A DNA stretch of 19,233 nt from Micrococcales bacterium (GCA_024640585.1 JAHEEQ010000068.1:1-19233), one strand, 5' to 3'. Shown: positions 1-7,740, numbered from the stretch's first letter. Notes: a model not told the origin generated them from the sequence alone. Program-made: numbers and translations.

Positions 1-1620
1 GTGCAAGTGCGCCAGAGCGATGCAGCGGGTAACTTGAGCAGCGCAGTGGGTCAGACAGCAGCAGCTATCACAGTCGATGCCACGGCGGCGACGGTCAATA
101 CTGTGGACATCACCAGCGCGATGGGTTTGCAAAACATCACCCTCAATGCAGGCGATGTGGTCACGGCCACGGTCAGCTTCAATGAAGCGGTGACGGTCAC
201 GGGCACACCGCAACTGGCGCTGGTCATTGGCTCAACCACGGTGCAGGCCAACTACACAGCAGGTACCGGCACCAACAGCTTGACCTTTACCTACACCATC
301 TTGGCCGGTCAGACCGATGCCAACGGTGTTAGCATTGGCCTCAATGCCCTAAACCTGAACAGCGGCACCATCACTGACACGGCAGGCAACACCGCCACCA
401 TCACGCACGCCGCGGTGGCCGACAACGTCGGCTATAAGGTGGACACGACAGCGCCAGCCTCACTGACCTTGGCCCTTGCCACAGACAGTGGAGCGAACAC
501 GACGGACGGAGTTACGAACGTGGCAACAGTGAATATTGGTGGGCTTAAAGCAGATACGGCATGGTCTTATCAAGTAGACGGGGGCAATTGGCAGCAGGTG
601 GTTGTTGGCAGCAGTTTTGATCTAAGCAGTGGCGAGCACAGTTATAGGGTTAAGCAAACAGACGATTTGGGCTATAGCACGGTGAGTTCATTGGCTAATT
701 ACACTCTGGATTCAACGCCACCAATTTTTAGTAGTTTGACTAGTGCATCGGTAAACGATGCCGGTACAGGTACTGGGGTGTTAACCACAACGACGGTGTA
801 TAACGCTAACTCGACTGATGCCGCAGGTACAGTAGATTCTGGAATCACATATTCGCTAAGTGGGCAGGATGCTGGTTTATTTAATATTAACAGCAGTACC
901 GGCGTGGTGAAATTTACTGTTGCAGAGAAGTACTCAACGTCCAAAGATGTTGGTTTTAATCACATATATGACTTCACTGTGACTGCCTCTGATACTGCAG
1001 GTAATACCTCGGATCAAGCTATTGCATTGACGATGACAGCTAGCGTGATTAAGTTGTATGCGGACGCAGCGCACACGACGGCTGTAGGTCGTTTAATTGC
1101 GCCAGTAACAGTAGATGGCGGTAAGACTTATTACTTCTGGGACGCGAACGATGACGGAATCGCCAATTCAGGTGACAAGCAATCTCACGAACAATTAGAT
1201 AGTCTAATCAATGGGGGTAGTGATACAACGGATACCACAAGCGCTAGAAACCTCACGCTTTACACAGAGGGTGGTTTGGCCGTCAGCATGCTTTTACCGA
1301 AAATAGGGGCAGTAGGGGCGACACTAGCGGAGTTAACTAGTGGTACTAATTTTAATGGGACTGCAATCACAGGCAATACAACGAACGCGACGTACGATGA
1401 TCTATTGGCGGTATGGGATGCATCCAACGGTGCATCAACCTCAACAAATTTGTCGGGCATACCTACTGGTTGGCTGACCGGAGAGTATTGGTCTGCCACT
1501 AGAAATACGGCAGATGATCATATTTACATTGATATCTCCACCGGAAAGGTTGACAATGACAACGATACAGGCGGCACATTTGGAACAGGAACTAGGTATG
1601 TGGCGTTCCAAGTGTTGTGA
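1..1620 (+). CDS. Large repetitive surface adhesin, C-terminal part (5' end outside window)
   Basis: The frame is open from the first base, so this is the 3' end of a larger gene and the GTG at base 1 is not a real start. Residues ~30-150 form a bacterial Ig-like repeat of the BapA/LapA type, with the hallmark pattern of a DVVTATVSF strand, a TGTPQLAL strand and a final DTTAP linker. Residues ~235-345 resemble a cadherin-like domain, with GLFNINSSTGVV and DFTVTASDTAGN. The last ~190 residues contain a DUF1566/Lcl_C-like module, with YYFWDANDDG and, near the end, GEYWSATRN. Such proteins are usually exported by type I secretion and act in cell-surface adhesion or biofilm formation; no secretion signal could be checked here. 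Bases 1 to ~500 are GC-rich with strongly biased codons, while the rest is more AT-rich, suggesting domain shuffling. Confidence 0.85.
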   Translation: MQVRQSDAAGNLSSAVGQTAAAITVDATAATVNTVDITSAMGLQNITLNAGDVVTATVSFNEAVTVTGTPQLALVIGSTTVQANYTAGTGTNSLTFTYTILAGQTDANGVSIGLNALNLNSGTITDTAGNTATITHAAVADNVGYKVDTTAPASLTLALATDSGANTTDGVTNVATVNIGGLKADTAWSYQVDGGNWQQVVVGSSFDLSSGEHSYRVKQTDDLGYSTVSSLANYTLDSTPPIFSSLTSASVNDAGTGTGVLTTTTVYNANSTDAAGTVDSGITYSLSGQDAGLFNINSSTGVVKFTVAEKYSTSKDVGFNHIYDFTVTASDTAGNTSDQAIALTMTASVIKLYADAAHTTAVGRLIAPVTVDGGKTYYFWDANDDGIANSGDKQSHEQLDSLINGGSDTTDTTSARNLTLYTEGGLAVSMLLPKIGAVGATLAELTSGTNFNGTAITGNTTNATYDDLLAVWDASNGASTSTNLSGIPTGWLTGEYWSATRNTADDHIYIDISTGKVDNDNDTGGTFGTGTRYVAFQVL

Positions 1621-1645
1621 TGAAGGTTGTTAACGATTTTTATTG

Positions 1646-1668
1646 CATTGCGAGCTATGCTCGCAATG
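1646..1668. other. Stem-loop downstream of adhesin gene
   Basis: A perfect 9-bp stem, CATTGCGAG / CTCGCAATG, with a 5-nt loop lies 25 bases after the adhesin stop. No T-run follows on either strand, so it is not a canonical intrinsic terminator. It may stabilise the 3' end or work with Rho. Confidence 0.5.
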
Positions 1669-1809
1669 TGTATATCTCGTTAGTAAATAGTTCATCTATT
1701 TTTTCATGGCCTAAATCATGCTAAAGATGTTATTTTCGGAAGTTGGTACCTGTATTTCTAAGGTTCAAATGAGGCGGATAAGTTAATTGTCGGATACTCA
1801 AATAACTTT

Positions 1810-2190
1810 ATGTCTTACCTTAAAATATTCCCTCGATCTCTCATTGTCAAAAAAAATGGTGTGGGTGGCTATATAGGGAAATTTTTTTATGATTTTGAGC
1901 AATATGGATGCATGATATATAGCGCTGATGCCGAAGTTAATTTGGAATGCAGATGTGATCTACATCTCAGCTGGAGTATTCAATTAACAAGTCAGGTTCA
2001 TAACGTAACAGGATTTAGCGTATTTATGCATGCTATGAATCATTATTTGTTTGAGGTGCTGAAGTTTGATCCCGTATCGCAGTGGAGTAAAGTATCAGCG
2101 GCTGATTTTGAATACTATTTTGACAGGGTTTGTTTTGATATGGATGCACAACAATTTTGTGTTTCCGAGAAACACTTCGATCGTCGATGA
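1810..2190 (+). CDS. Hypothetical protein, possibly a degenerate PilZ-like domain
   Basis: A 126-residue protein that I do not recognise with confidence. It has no signal peptide or membrane segment. Residues ~8-55 (R-SLIVKK, then a GKFFYDFEQYGCMIY strand pair and a C-DLHLSW strand) loosely follow the layout of PilZ c-di-GMP-binding domains: basic start, 'D-S-G' turn, then short strands. The key RxxxR and D/NxSxxG residues are not clearly present. It starts at ATG without a visible Shine-Dalgarno. It lies between the adhesin and a kinase-like gene on the same strand, 189 bases after the adhesin, and is low in GC. A role in adhesin or biofilm control is only a guess from its position. Confidence 0.55.
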   Translation: MSYLKIFPRSLIVKKNGVGGYIGKFFYDFEQYGCMIYSADAEVNLECRCDLHLSWSIQLTSQVHNVTGFSVFMHAMNHYLFEVLKFDPVSQWSKVSAADFEYYFDRVCFDMDAQQFCVSEKHFDRR

Positions 2191-2271
2191 TAAGCTAAAA
2201 ATTTTAGAAAAAATTCGAAGTTGATCCAAACTTATTGTGTTTACGCAAGATTTTATTTGATAAGGATGTTT

Positions 2272-3033
2272 ATGCATTTTTGGTTTTATCGATTAAAGGC
2301 TTGGCTGTATCAAATGCTACTTTATCGACTTTCGGTTTTTAATAGTAAATTTACGCTAATGGCGCGCTTTTCTCATGAGTTTAGAACATCACTAACAGGG
2401 ATTGTTGGCTACTCAGAATTCCTGGAATCTAGCTCGACCGAGCCAATGATGAGTTTTACTGCCAAAATTATTCGTGAAAGTAGTCAAAATTTGATTCGTA
2501 CTAGCGATTCATTCTTTGATTTGAATTGCCTGACATCGGGCCAGATTAAGGCTCGTTGTTCTGAGTTTTCAATAAACCAGTTAATTTGTTCGGTTGTTAG
2601 TCTTTATCATAAGCAAGCGATCAAACGCAATGCAACTTTAACTTTCACAAGTTCGACAGAGACTTCTTTGTTGGATATCTACGGGGATGCTTATAGAGTC
2701 CGGCAAGTACTAGACGCGCTGGTTTTTAGTGCGGTTCAGGTCGCGGGCAAAGGTACGTCAATTCATTTAAATACATTGCTTTGTGGTAATGATTTGATTG
2801 TTAATATAACGATAAATTCTTTGGGTTCATTAACACACGGATCTCAGAATAAGTTTCTAAAAGAGTTTTGGTCTAACGAGCGCTATAAATTTAGATTGCA
2901 AGAAGGTCCAGGTATTGAACTCGCTTTAGCAAAAAAAATGATTTATTTCTTGCAAGGGAATGCTAAATACTATTTTATTTCAGATGAAATATCTCGGCTG
3001 GTGGTGAGACTGCCTGTTTCCTATAGGGATTGA
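2272..3033 (+). CDS. Histidine-kinase-like protein with degenerate ATPase domain
   Basis: The start at 2272 is chosen because AAGG at 2262-2265 sits 6 bases upstream; the open frame extends back to a TTG at 2221. The product is 253 residues. Residues ~30-95 are a HisKA dimerisation/phosphoacceptor domain with H-box FSHEFRTSLTGIVGY (H35; S replaces the usual proline). The remainder follows the HATPase_c layout (GDAYRVRQVLDALV, then GPGIELALAKKM), but the N-box asparagines are replaced (DALVFSAVQ instead of NLL-NA) and no DxGxG box is visible. The G2-type loop keeps only part of its glycines. The N-terminal ~28 residues are hydrophobic/aromatic and may contact the membrane. It has no sensor or receiver domain. 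It is probably a signalling adaptor or pseudokinase; the loss of ATP binding is inferred by eye. Confidence 0.7.
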   Translation: MHFWFYRLKAWLYQMLLYRLSVFNSKFTLMARFSHEFRTSLTGIVGYSEFLESSSTEPMMSFTAKIIRESSQNLIRTSDSFFDLNCLTSGQIKARCSEFSINQLICSVVSLYHKQAIKRNATLTFTSSTETSLLDIYGDAYRVRQVLDALVFSAVQVAGKGTSIHLNTLLCGNDLIVNITINSLGSLTHGSQNKFLKEFWSNERYKFRLQEGPGIELALAKKMIYFLQGNAKYYFISDEISRLVVRLPVSYRD

Positions 3034-3041
3034 TTGTTAAT

Positions 3042-3632
3042 TTAGTGTAATTTCAGCGCGACTTGAGCCGGTGATGTCCGGCCCAAGTGCTGTGTGGTCT
3101 GACTTCGTTGTCGTCTCTGCGCCATCATGGCTGAAATAATCGGCCACTGTGATGAGATATTTGATCCTGCGACCGTTTGACAAGCTATCTGAGGTAAAGC
3201 TCGTGTTCCTACCTCCTTGACTGTTTGCGCCGGTTGCAGAGGTACTCGTTCATTCAATGGCCGTTTGGCCTTCTTGCGACGGTGCACGGCTAAGTTGGCG
3301 TCTTGGTAAAGCCAATACACCCGCTTGTTCTTCATGTGCGAGAACTCTAGGCGCAGCAAGTCATCGATACGATCTATAGCCAAACCTGCGGCGCACATGA
3401 ATAATGGCCACAATGCGTTCGCACAGATCACGGGTGAGTTGATGGTCTTGGATCATCTTGCCAATTGCTTCACGTTTGGCTTGTCAACGCTCCTTGATGG
3501 GCATGCTTGCTTCTGCTTAGGTGAGGAAAGGGATGATTTGCTCATCTGTAAATCGATGGGGGTATATCCGCAACTCTCCAAAGTTTGCGGACTTGCTGCT
3601 ATTACCTTGGTACGATTCAGACGGGCAGGTCA
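3042..3632 (-). pseudogene. Decayed IS3-family insertion sequence (OrfA/OrfB remnants)
   Basis: On the minus strand the element begins at base 3632 with TGACCTGCCCGT, a typical IS3-family (IS407-like) terminus. An OrfA start follows (RFTDEQIIPFL, then an in-frame stop, then AEASMPIKE near 3500-3560). OrfB pieces follow in shifting frames: RRFGYR, then DDLLRLEFSHMKNKRVYWLY, then AKRPLNERVPLQPAQ. At the end come DNEVRPHS in one frame and LGRTSPAQVALKLH in the next, which together are the usual C-terminus of OrfB. The DDE catalytic core between these pieces is missing, so there is a large internal deletion plus several frameshifts. No matching right terminal repeat was found; the remnant ends 9 bases after the kinase-like gene. 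It is not mobile. Confidence 0.85.
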
Positions 3633-3716
3633 CAAATATTAAGTTGGAATCGAAGTTATGTTCCGGCTGATTTTTCATATAAAATATTGCTTATTAACTT
3701 AAGGTAGGAACTTCTT

Positions 3717-4136
3717 ATGGCGCGTACATCAGTCGCAAGTCAATTAGCTGCGCTTAAAAAGCAACGCGAAGCACTGGAGAAAAAAGAGCAAGCACTCAAA
3801 GCTAAGTCATTTGACAAAGTGCTGAGCAAAATTGTTCAAATGGCAAAAGATGCAGGCTTGACATCTGACGATATCGCTAAAGCCTTTGACTTTGGTAAAT
3901 CAGCCAAAGCTCCAAATAGCGCCAAGGCCCCCAGTAGTGCAAAGAAGGGGGCAAAGAAGGGGGCATTGGCAGGTAAAAAGGTCGCTGCCAAATACCGTAA
4001 CCCCGCCAATCCAGAGCAAACTTGGACAGGCCGTGGCGTGTCACCAACCTGGGTGCAAGAACTTAAGACGGCAGGTACATTGGATTCAGCACTGATTGCT
4101 CAAGAAGCTGCGGCGCCAGTAGCCGCCGTGCAATAA
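3717..4136 (+). CDS. H-NS family histone-like nucleoid-structuring protein
   Basis: A 139-residue protein. Residues ~6-30 form a Lys/Glu/Ala-rich coiled coil typical of the H-NS oligomerisation region (LAALKKQREALEKKEQALKA). A Lys/Ala/Pro-rich linker at ~60-90 follows, then the H-NS C-terminal DNA-binding motif: KYRNPANPEQTWTGRG then SPTWV. This motif inserts into the minor groove of AT-rich DNA. The linker and alanine-rich tail are typical of Burkholderiales paralogues. A purine-rich ribosome site (AAGGTAGGA) precedes the ATG. An intrinsic terminator lies 26 bases after the stop, so this is a single-gene unit. H-NS paralogues on islands and plasmids usually silence AT-rich foreign DNA, which would suit the AT-rich accessory genes here. 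Confidence 0.93.
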   Translation: MARTSVASQLAALKKQREALEKKEQALKAKSFDKVLSKIVQMAKDAGLTSDDIAKAFDFGKSAKAPNSAKAPSSAKKGAKKGALAGKKVAAKYRNPANPEQTWTGRGVSPTWVQELKTAGTLDSALIAQEAAAPVAAVQ

Positions 4137-4161
4137 GTTTCTAAACGAGCTTGTGTTGAAG

Positions 4162-4182
4162 GCGCACTCGGGTGCGCTTTTT
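4162..4182 (+). terminator. Intrinsic terminator of the H-NS-like gene
   Basis: GCGCAC / GTGCGC stem with a TCGG loop, followed directly by TTTTT. Confidence 0.85.
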
Positions 4183-4283
4183 CATTGGTATCTTTGAAGA
4201 AATCAATGGGCAAGGATTTGCATTTCTTTGATCCCATCCTTCAATGCCATCAATTGACTCATCTCTCCGCTCTTGGGTTCTTA

Positions 4284-4327
4284 TTACTATAAGTATGCGA
4301 CTTTTTGAAAGTCACATACCTGTTTTG
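4284..4327 (+). promoter_or_regulatory. Orphan copy (site A) of the TACTATAAG promoter/dyad element
   Basis: TTACTATAAG is followed by a 25-base dyad centred on 4306 (TATG-c-GACTTT / AAAGTC-a-CATA) and then CCTGTTTTG. It aligns without gaps to site B at 11924-11967: 32 of 44 positions are identical, and three of the differing pairs in the dyad arms are compensatory. No convincing gene follows. The nearest ATG (4387) opens a frame of only 27 codons, so this may be the leftover promoter of a lost gene. Confidence 0.6.
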
Positions 4328-4507
4328 CAAATACCAAGAAAATTCCTGTTTTGTTCTGGATTTTGCTGCTTTTGCGGCGAGTAAAATGCAAATACACGGT
4401 TTATCCCCATCAAATACCCCCTACAGCGCACGCTTAAAACGATTGCAAGGCGTCTCAGTGCTGAAATAAAAAACTATGCAGCTAGTGAGCCCCAAACAGC
4501 GGTCGCG
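4328..4507. other. Non-coding stretch downstream of site A
   Basis: Together with 4183-4283, this 370-base gap between the H-NS-like gene and the small Cys-rich gene holds site A and little else. There is one near-match to a DnaA box (TTATCCCCA, 4401-4409) and a 27-codon frame at 4387-4470 that I cannot support as a gene. Confidence 0.4.
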
Positions 4508-4735
4508 TTATTGGTGATCTAGCACGCGATCAGCTTTGCCACTCCAGTGCCCACAGCAGTCAAGGGGCTGGACTTCGGGGTAATGGTCCATTTTTAAGGG
4601 CTTGCGATCTTGTGGTGCGGCTTGGAAATACTCGTGCCCACAGCGAAAACCCGAGGCAGATGAGTCCGAGAGCATGACAAACGCGCAGCGATCACAGCGC
4701 GGTGAATGGTTGAGTTCTGTCGAGTGCTTGAGCAT
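4508..4735 (-). CDS. Small cysteine-rich (zinc-ribbon-like) hypothetical protein
   Basis: A 75-residue protein with a metal-binding look: C14-x2-C17, then C32-G-H-E-Y-F, then C60-C61-G-H. The fragments RCDRCAFV, RCGHEYF and HYPEV resemble a family of small cysteine-rich proteins that I recall from Burkholderiales genomes, but I cannot name it. It lies 57 bases downstream of the tyrosine recombinase gene on the same strand, so the two could be cotranscribed and it may assist the recombinase. No clear ribosome site precedes the ATG. A second open frame overlaps it on the other strand; the cysteine pattern is why I prefer this one. Confidence 0.5.
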   Translation of the reverse strand: MLKHSTELNHSPRCDRCAFVMLSDSSASGFRCGHEYFQAAPQDRKPLKMDHYPEVQPLDCCGHWSGKADRVLDHQ

Positions 4736-4792
4736 TGATGGAATTGCAAATTTTTTCGGATTTTATGATTTGATTCCTCACCTAGCCTTGCA

Positions 4793-5365
4793 TCAAACAA
4801 GCTCCACAACTGCTTTGAGTTGTTTAGGGCTGCTGTACAAATAGGTAGCAGTAGTTTGGATGTTGCGGTGGCCTGCCAGCGTTTTTAACAAGTGGATTGC
4901 AGTGCCTTTGTTGGCCAGCGTAGTCAAAAACGTTCTGCGCCCACTGTGGCTGCTAGCGCCTTCAAGTCCTGCACCTGCGTAGAGCAGGGCAAGCGTTTGC
5001 GCCAAGCTGTTTGCAGTAAATCCTGCTTTGATGCTCTTTTGGCTTGCAAAGAATGGGTAGCTGCGGTCTACGCAGTGAGCCTGCGCCGCATAGGTTTGCA
5101 ACTCGGCTTTAAGCTTTGCATTCACAAACACAGTGCGTGCATGACGACCCTTGGTCATATCGGGCAGCAAGCGAATCTCTTCCTTGATGACGCCTTCATT
5201 TGTCACCACATCTGACCAGCGCAAGCATGCCACTTCACCAATACGCAAACCTGCCCAGTGTGTGAGCAGCACCATGGCCCTGTTACGTGCTGCGTGTTTG
5301 CGTGTATCAATATGAGCCAACAAGCGTTCAATGTCTGCTGGGCTGAGTGTCTTTGCTTGTGCCAT
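4793..5365 (-). CDS. Tyrosine recombinase, catalytic domain only
   Basis: A 190-residue tyrosine recombinase with the full catalytic set: R41 (GLRIGEVACLRW), K72 (MTKGRHA), H140-x-x-R143 (SSHSGRRTF), H166 (LAGHRNIQ) and nucleophile Y175 (TTATYLY). It lacks the N-terminal core-binding (SAM-like) domain found in most integrases (usually 300-400 residues). The short start is credible because AGAGGA lies 8 bases before the ATG. Such enzymes cut and rejoin DNA at short inverted sites; a catalytic-only form may depend on a partner or resolve plasmid dimers. The upstream region holds the DnaA-box cluster. AATTACACGAT, which also occurs next to the tRNA-Cys junction at 18892-18902, is found just upstream on the gene's own strand (5381-5391). 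Whether this enzyme or one outside the window drove the tRNA-Cys integration cannot be told. Confidence 0.88.
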   Translation of the reverse strand: MAQAKTLSPADIERLLAHIDTRKHAARNRAMVLLTHWAGLRIGEVACLRWSDVVTNEGVIKEEIRLLPDMTKGRHARTVFVNAKLKAELQTYAAQAHCVDRSYPFFASQKSIKAGFTANSLAQTLALLYAGAGLEGASSHSGRRTFLTTLANKGTAIHLLKTLAGHRNIQTTATYLYSSPKQLKAVVELV

Positions 5366-5488
5366 TGTGTTGTCCTCTAAATCGTGTAATTTCCTTAGTT
5401 CTATTGTGTTTTCATAGATTCAGATGGACAACCTGAAACCCGCCAAAGCGTCGGGTTACCAGTGAAAGTAGGGTGCTGATGAACTGGC

Positions 5489-5606
5489 TGTGGATAACTT
5501 TTTGACGAAAATTTTCATCAATGATTACAAAGAGATAACCGCGAAATCACGAGAAAGCACAGTTTTTCGTGATTTTTTGTGGATAAAGATGCTGCGCTGT
5601 GGATAA
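5489..5606 (+). other. Cluster of three perfect DnaA boxes; candidate replication origin
   Basis: TGTGGATAA, the exact complement of the DnaA-box consensus TTATCCACA, occurs at 5489-5497, 5578-5586 and 5598-5606, all in the same orientation. Between the first two are an AT-rich segment (~5498-5540) and a long hairpin. A near-match (TGTGGACAA) occurs at about 5740. The region is non-coding. No dnaA, gyrB or known rep gene is adjacent, so a chromosomal origin is unlikely and a plasmid-type oriV is the better guess. Confidence 0.55.
5543..5578. repeat. Long inverted repeat inside the DnaA-box cluster
   Basis: AAATCACGA (5544-5552) pairs with TCGTGATTT (5567-5575). The pairing continues inward to a ~13-bp stem with one G-T pair and a 6-base loop. 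T-rich sequence follows on the plus strand, so it could also terminate rightward transcription. It directly abuts the second DnaA box. Confidence 0.6.
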
Positions 5607-5813
5607 CGGCAGCGCGTTGCAATGCAAGCCCTACATGCGTTGATCAGAGTAGCCAGCTACCCAAGTATTCGAATGGGTAAATCGGTGGGGTTGTAGCGTG
5701 TTTTAAGCGTCGCTAGCTAGCGGGCGCAGTGTTCAAAATGTGGACAAAGGGGTAAATTTGTGAGGAGCGTCTCGATATTTTGAACGCTATTGGCTTTTGC
5801 TGGAATTCGTTGG
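5607..5813. other. Non-coding stretch between origin-like region and accessory genes
   Basis: No supported gene. The whole gap between the recombinase and the next gene is 5366-5813. Apart from the DnaA boxes and hairpin it holds only the palindrome GCTAGCTAGC near 5712. Confidence 0.4.
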
Positions 5814-6155
5814 TCAAAACTCTTCGTGTGTTGAGCGTGGAGTCCAAGGTTTGTGATGAGCAAAGAGCCATGCTTCATCCTGCTTCTTTCCAAATGCGCA
5901 ATAGTATTCTTCATCTGTCCAGTTCATATCACGACATCCAAGATAAGCAGAAAATTGAATTGAATAGGAGACATCAACTCCAATTTCAGTGATCGTTACG
6001 TCGGTAATTCTGACATCGTCGAGCACTGCGCGATCCCTTTGTCTAACTACATCAAAATTGAGTGCATCGCGGAACGCAGAATCCAATTGATCTTCAAAGT
6101 AAGCGATAAGATCCGTTTCATCCTCGGGTATCGGCACTGTTATTAGATCCAACAT
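5814..6155 (-). CDS. Hypothetical acidic protein
   Basis: A 113-residue protein that I do not recognise. It is acidic in its first half (PIPEDETDLIAYFED) and rich in tryptophan and tyrosine near the end (NWTDEEYY, WLFAHHKPW). It has no membrane segment or signal peptide. Alternating strand-like stretches (VRITDVTITEIGVDVSYSIQ) suggest a small beta-rich fold. It starts 12 bases after the stop of the 306-residue gene on the same strand, with AAAGAGA as ribosome site, so the two form an operon. Function unknown. Confidence 0.7.
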   Translation of the reverse strand: MLDLITVPIPEDETDLIAYFEDQLDSAFRDALNFDVVRQRDRAVLDDVRITDVTITEIGVDVSYSIQFSAYLGCRDMNWTDEEYYCAFGKKQDEAWLFAHHKPWTPRSTHEEF

Positions 6156-6167
6156 GCTAGGTCTCTT

Positions 6168-7088
6168 TCAAGTTTTTTCTGATGCAAAGCACGAATGGAG
6201 AAATTTTTCGTAGGCTTCACGATCTTCATCTTTAGTCAAAATTTTTGACAACTTGGTTAAGTTAGCTGAGTTGAGAAATATCGAAGCAGCCTCAAGGCTT
6301 TTCATTGCTCTCTTGAAGTGCGCATCAAGTCCCGACTCCCATTTTGCATATCGATTCAGTTCATTCGAGCTTAAAGTTTCAACTATTACTTTTTTGAATT
6401 CGTTAAGCGGTTCTTCCAGCTCTAAGACAAACAAAGATCTCAGATCCATATCGTCTCGCAGCGCATGAAGACCTTGGATTTCACCTAATGTTTGAGAGAC
6501 ATAGTGTGGTCGTTGGACACTTCGCCCTTGAGATGCTTCAAACCGTTCGGTTTCTTCTTGCGTAGCCAGCCGGTCAATAGTAAGAATCGATGTTCCTGCT
6601 TTAAGCATTGATCGTAATTGCTGCACCACAAGATTTGGAACTCCTTTACCTATCTCCCGAAAAGGTCTGACTTTGTGCCAAGTAGCATCAACACCAGTGG
6701 CACCGGCACGAACGCTAGCTAATTTTTTGTTCCATGTATCAAGTTGGTTTTGAAGGCTGTACAACCGTTCCCTTTGCTCTTTTGCTCGGTAATCACGGTC
6801 GTAAATGTTGCGCATTGTTTCAAAATCAACTCCAAAGTAGTTTTTCCCACAATCCTTCCCGAGGTTTGTTTCATGACCAGATTGCGTCACCACTAAGTAA
6901 CCATTTTTATGCATCGTGCGACACGTGGAGAGGCCACATGGAATATCACTTGCAAAAGAGTACTGTCCAATAATCCCTTTTAGCTTGTGTTGTAAAGGGT
7001 CTAAGGGGGCTGTAAAACCGGGGCGCTGAGTTATGTCATCCCAAGACGATACCCTCACAAGCTCCTTATCTTGATTTAGAGTAATCAT
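6168..7088 (-). CDS. Hypothetical protein with N-terminal Cys/His cluster
   Basis: A 306-residue protein. Residues 51-80 hold C51-x4-C56-x3-H60 and H72-x7-C80 (CGLSTC, then TNLGKDCGKNYFG), which looks like a zinc-binding module. The rest is mainly helical and charged. Residues ~95-130 (YRAKEQRERLYSLQNQLDTW) are a likely coiled coil, and the C-terminus contains helices such as HFKRAMKSLEAASIFLNSAN. It has no membrane segments. Ribosome site AGGAAG lies 5 bases before the ATG. It is the first gene of an operon with the 113-residue gene. I recall similar 'TN-G-x-x-CGKKxFG' proteins from plasmids and prophages but know of no function; a nucleic-acid-binding role is a guess. Confidence 0.72.
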   Translation of the reverse strand: MITLNQDKELVRVSSWDDITQRPGFTAPLDPLQHKLKGIIGQYSFASDIPCGLSTCRTMHKNGYLVVTQSGHETNLGKDCGKNYFGVDFETMRNIYDRDYRAKEQRERLYSLQNQLDTWNKKLASVRAGATGVDATWHKVRPFREIGKGVPNLVVQQLRSMLKAGTSILTIDRLATQEETERFEASQGRSVQRPHYVSQTLGEIQGLHALRDDMDLRSLFVLELEEPLNEFKKVIVETLSSNELNRYAKWESGLDAHFKRAMKSLEAASIFLNSANLTKLSKILTKDEDREAYEKFLHSCFASEKT

Positions 7089-7383
7089 CTATTCTTCCTG
7101 TTATCGCTTAGCTACCATTAGTATGCCTCAATCTGAATTCTATAAATTCAACAAAATCGATATGCGGTGTGCCTAAATTTAATGTTGCTTTAAAGATGTA
7201 AATAATATTAAGAATTACCGCAATGATGTGATTGCTGCTTAGTAGCAAGTTTCGTAACGAAGGACTGCTCCCCACAAATAGCAGTCAATTAAATTGAGTC
7301 AGGTAACCCACCAAACCATCGGGTTTTAGGTCGCCCAAAACCTGATCTGAAAACAAACTGTAGTCACTAAAAAAGGACGACAG
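7089..7383. other. Divergent intergenic region with a hairpin
   Basis: This 295-base AT-rich gap separates the divergent 306-residue and 118-residue genes and must hold both promoters. The only structure seen is an imperfect stem at 7318-7346 (ATC-x-GGTTTT / AAAACC-x-GAT), about 40 bases before the plus-strand start. Confidence 0.4.
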
Positions 7384-7740
7384 ATGAAGAACTTCGACCC
7401 CAGCCAGCTTTCATATTTCACTGGTACTGAGCGTTACTACCGAATCACCAACAAGCACTTGCTCACTGATGGCACCAAATACCTAGCTGAAGAGGCGGAG
7501 TGCTTTTGGATGATGGATGCGATTGCAAGTCATCTGTCCGAAATTGGGACACAAGACTGGTTTGTTCAAGTGCGTATGACCGTGAAGAACAGCAAAGCAA
7601 CCATGTTCTACGAGGATGGAAACGGCAAAGAGCATGCGCGTCAACAAATTCCGTACACAGACTTCCCCATGCAATCCATCACTTTGTATGCCTGCTGGGA
7701 CGGTGAGCATTGGGTCATCATGCTGCCCAGCGAGTACTGA
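7384..7740 (+). CDS. DUF6876-like protein of unknown function
   Basis: A 118-residue protein. The segments LSYFTGTERYYRI, LLTDGTKYLAEEAECFWMMD and AIASHL match what I remember of the DUF6876 family (FTG-x-E-x-Y, then YTDGVKYLAE-x-A, then W-x-x-D-x-IA). That family is widespread on plasmids, phages and islands, with no known activity. The C-terminal half is a run of strands (WFVQVRMTVKNSKATMFYED) ending in LYACWDGEHWVIMLPSEY. The AAAGGA ribosome site lies ~7 bases before the ATG. It is convergent with the DUF3820 gene, whose stop is only 13 bases away. Confidence 0.75.
   Translation: MKNFDPSQLSYFTGTERYYRITNKHLLTDGTKYLAEEAECFWMMDAIASHLSEIGTQDWFVQVRMTVKNSKATMFYEDGNGKEHARQQIPYTDFPMQSITLYACWDGEHWVIMLPSEY

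Noticed and set aside
4212..4220. TGCAAATCC on the minus strand as a second att core matching the tRNA-Cys fragment
   Set aside because: Only 9 bases match and the orientation is inverted relative to 18959, which would not delimit an excisable element.
4602..4844. 80-codon plus-strand frame opposite the small Cys-rich gene
   Set aside because: It shows no protein-like features and overlaps both the Cys-rich gene and the recombinase end.
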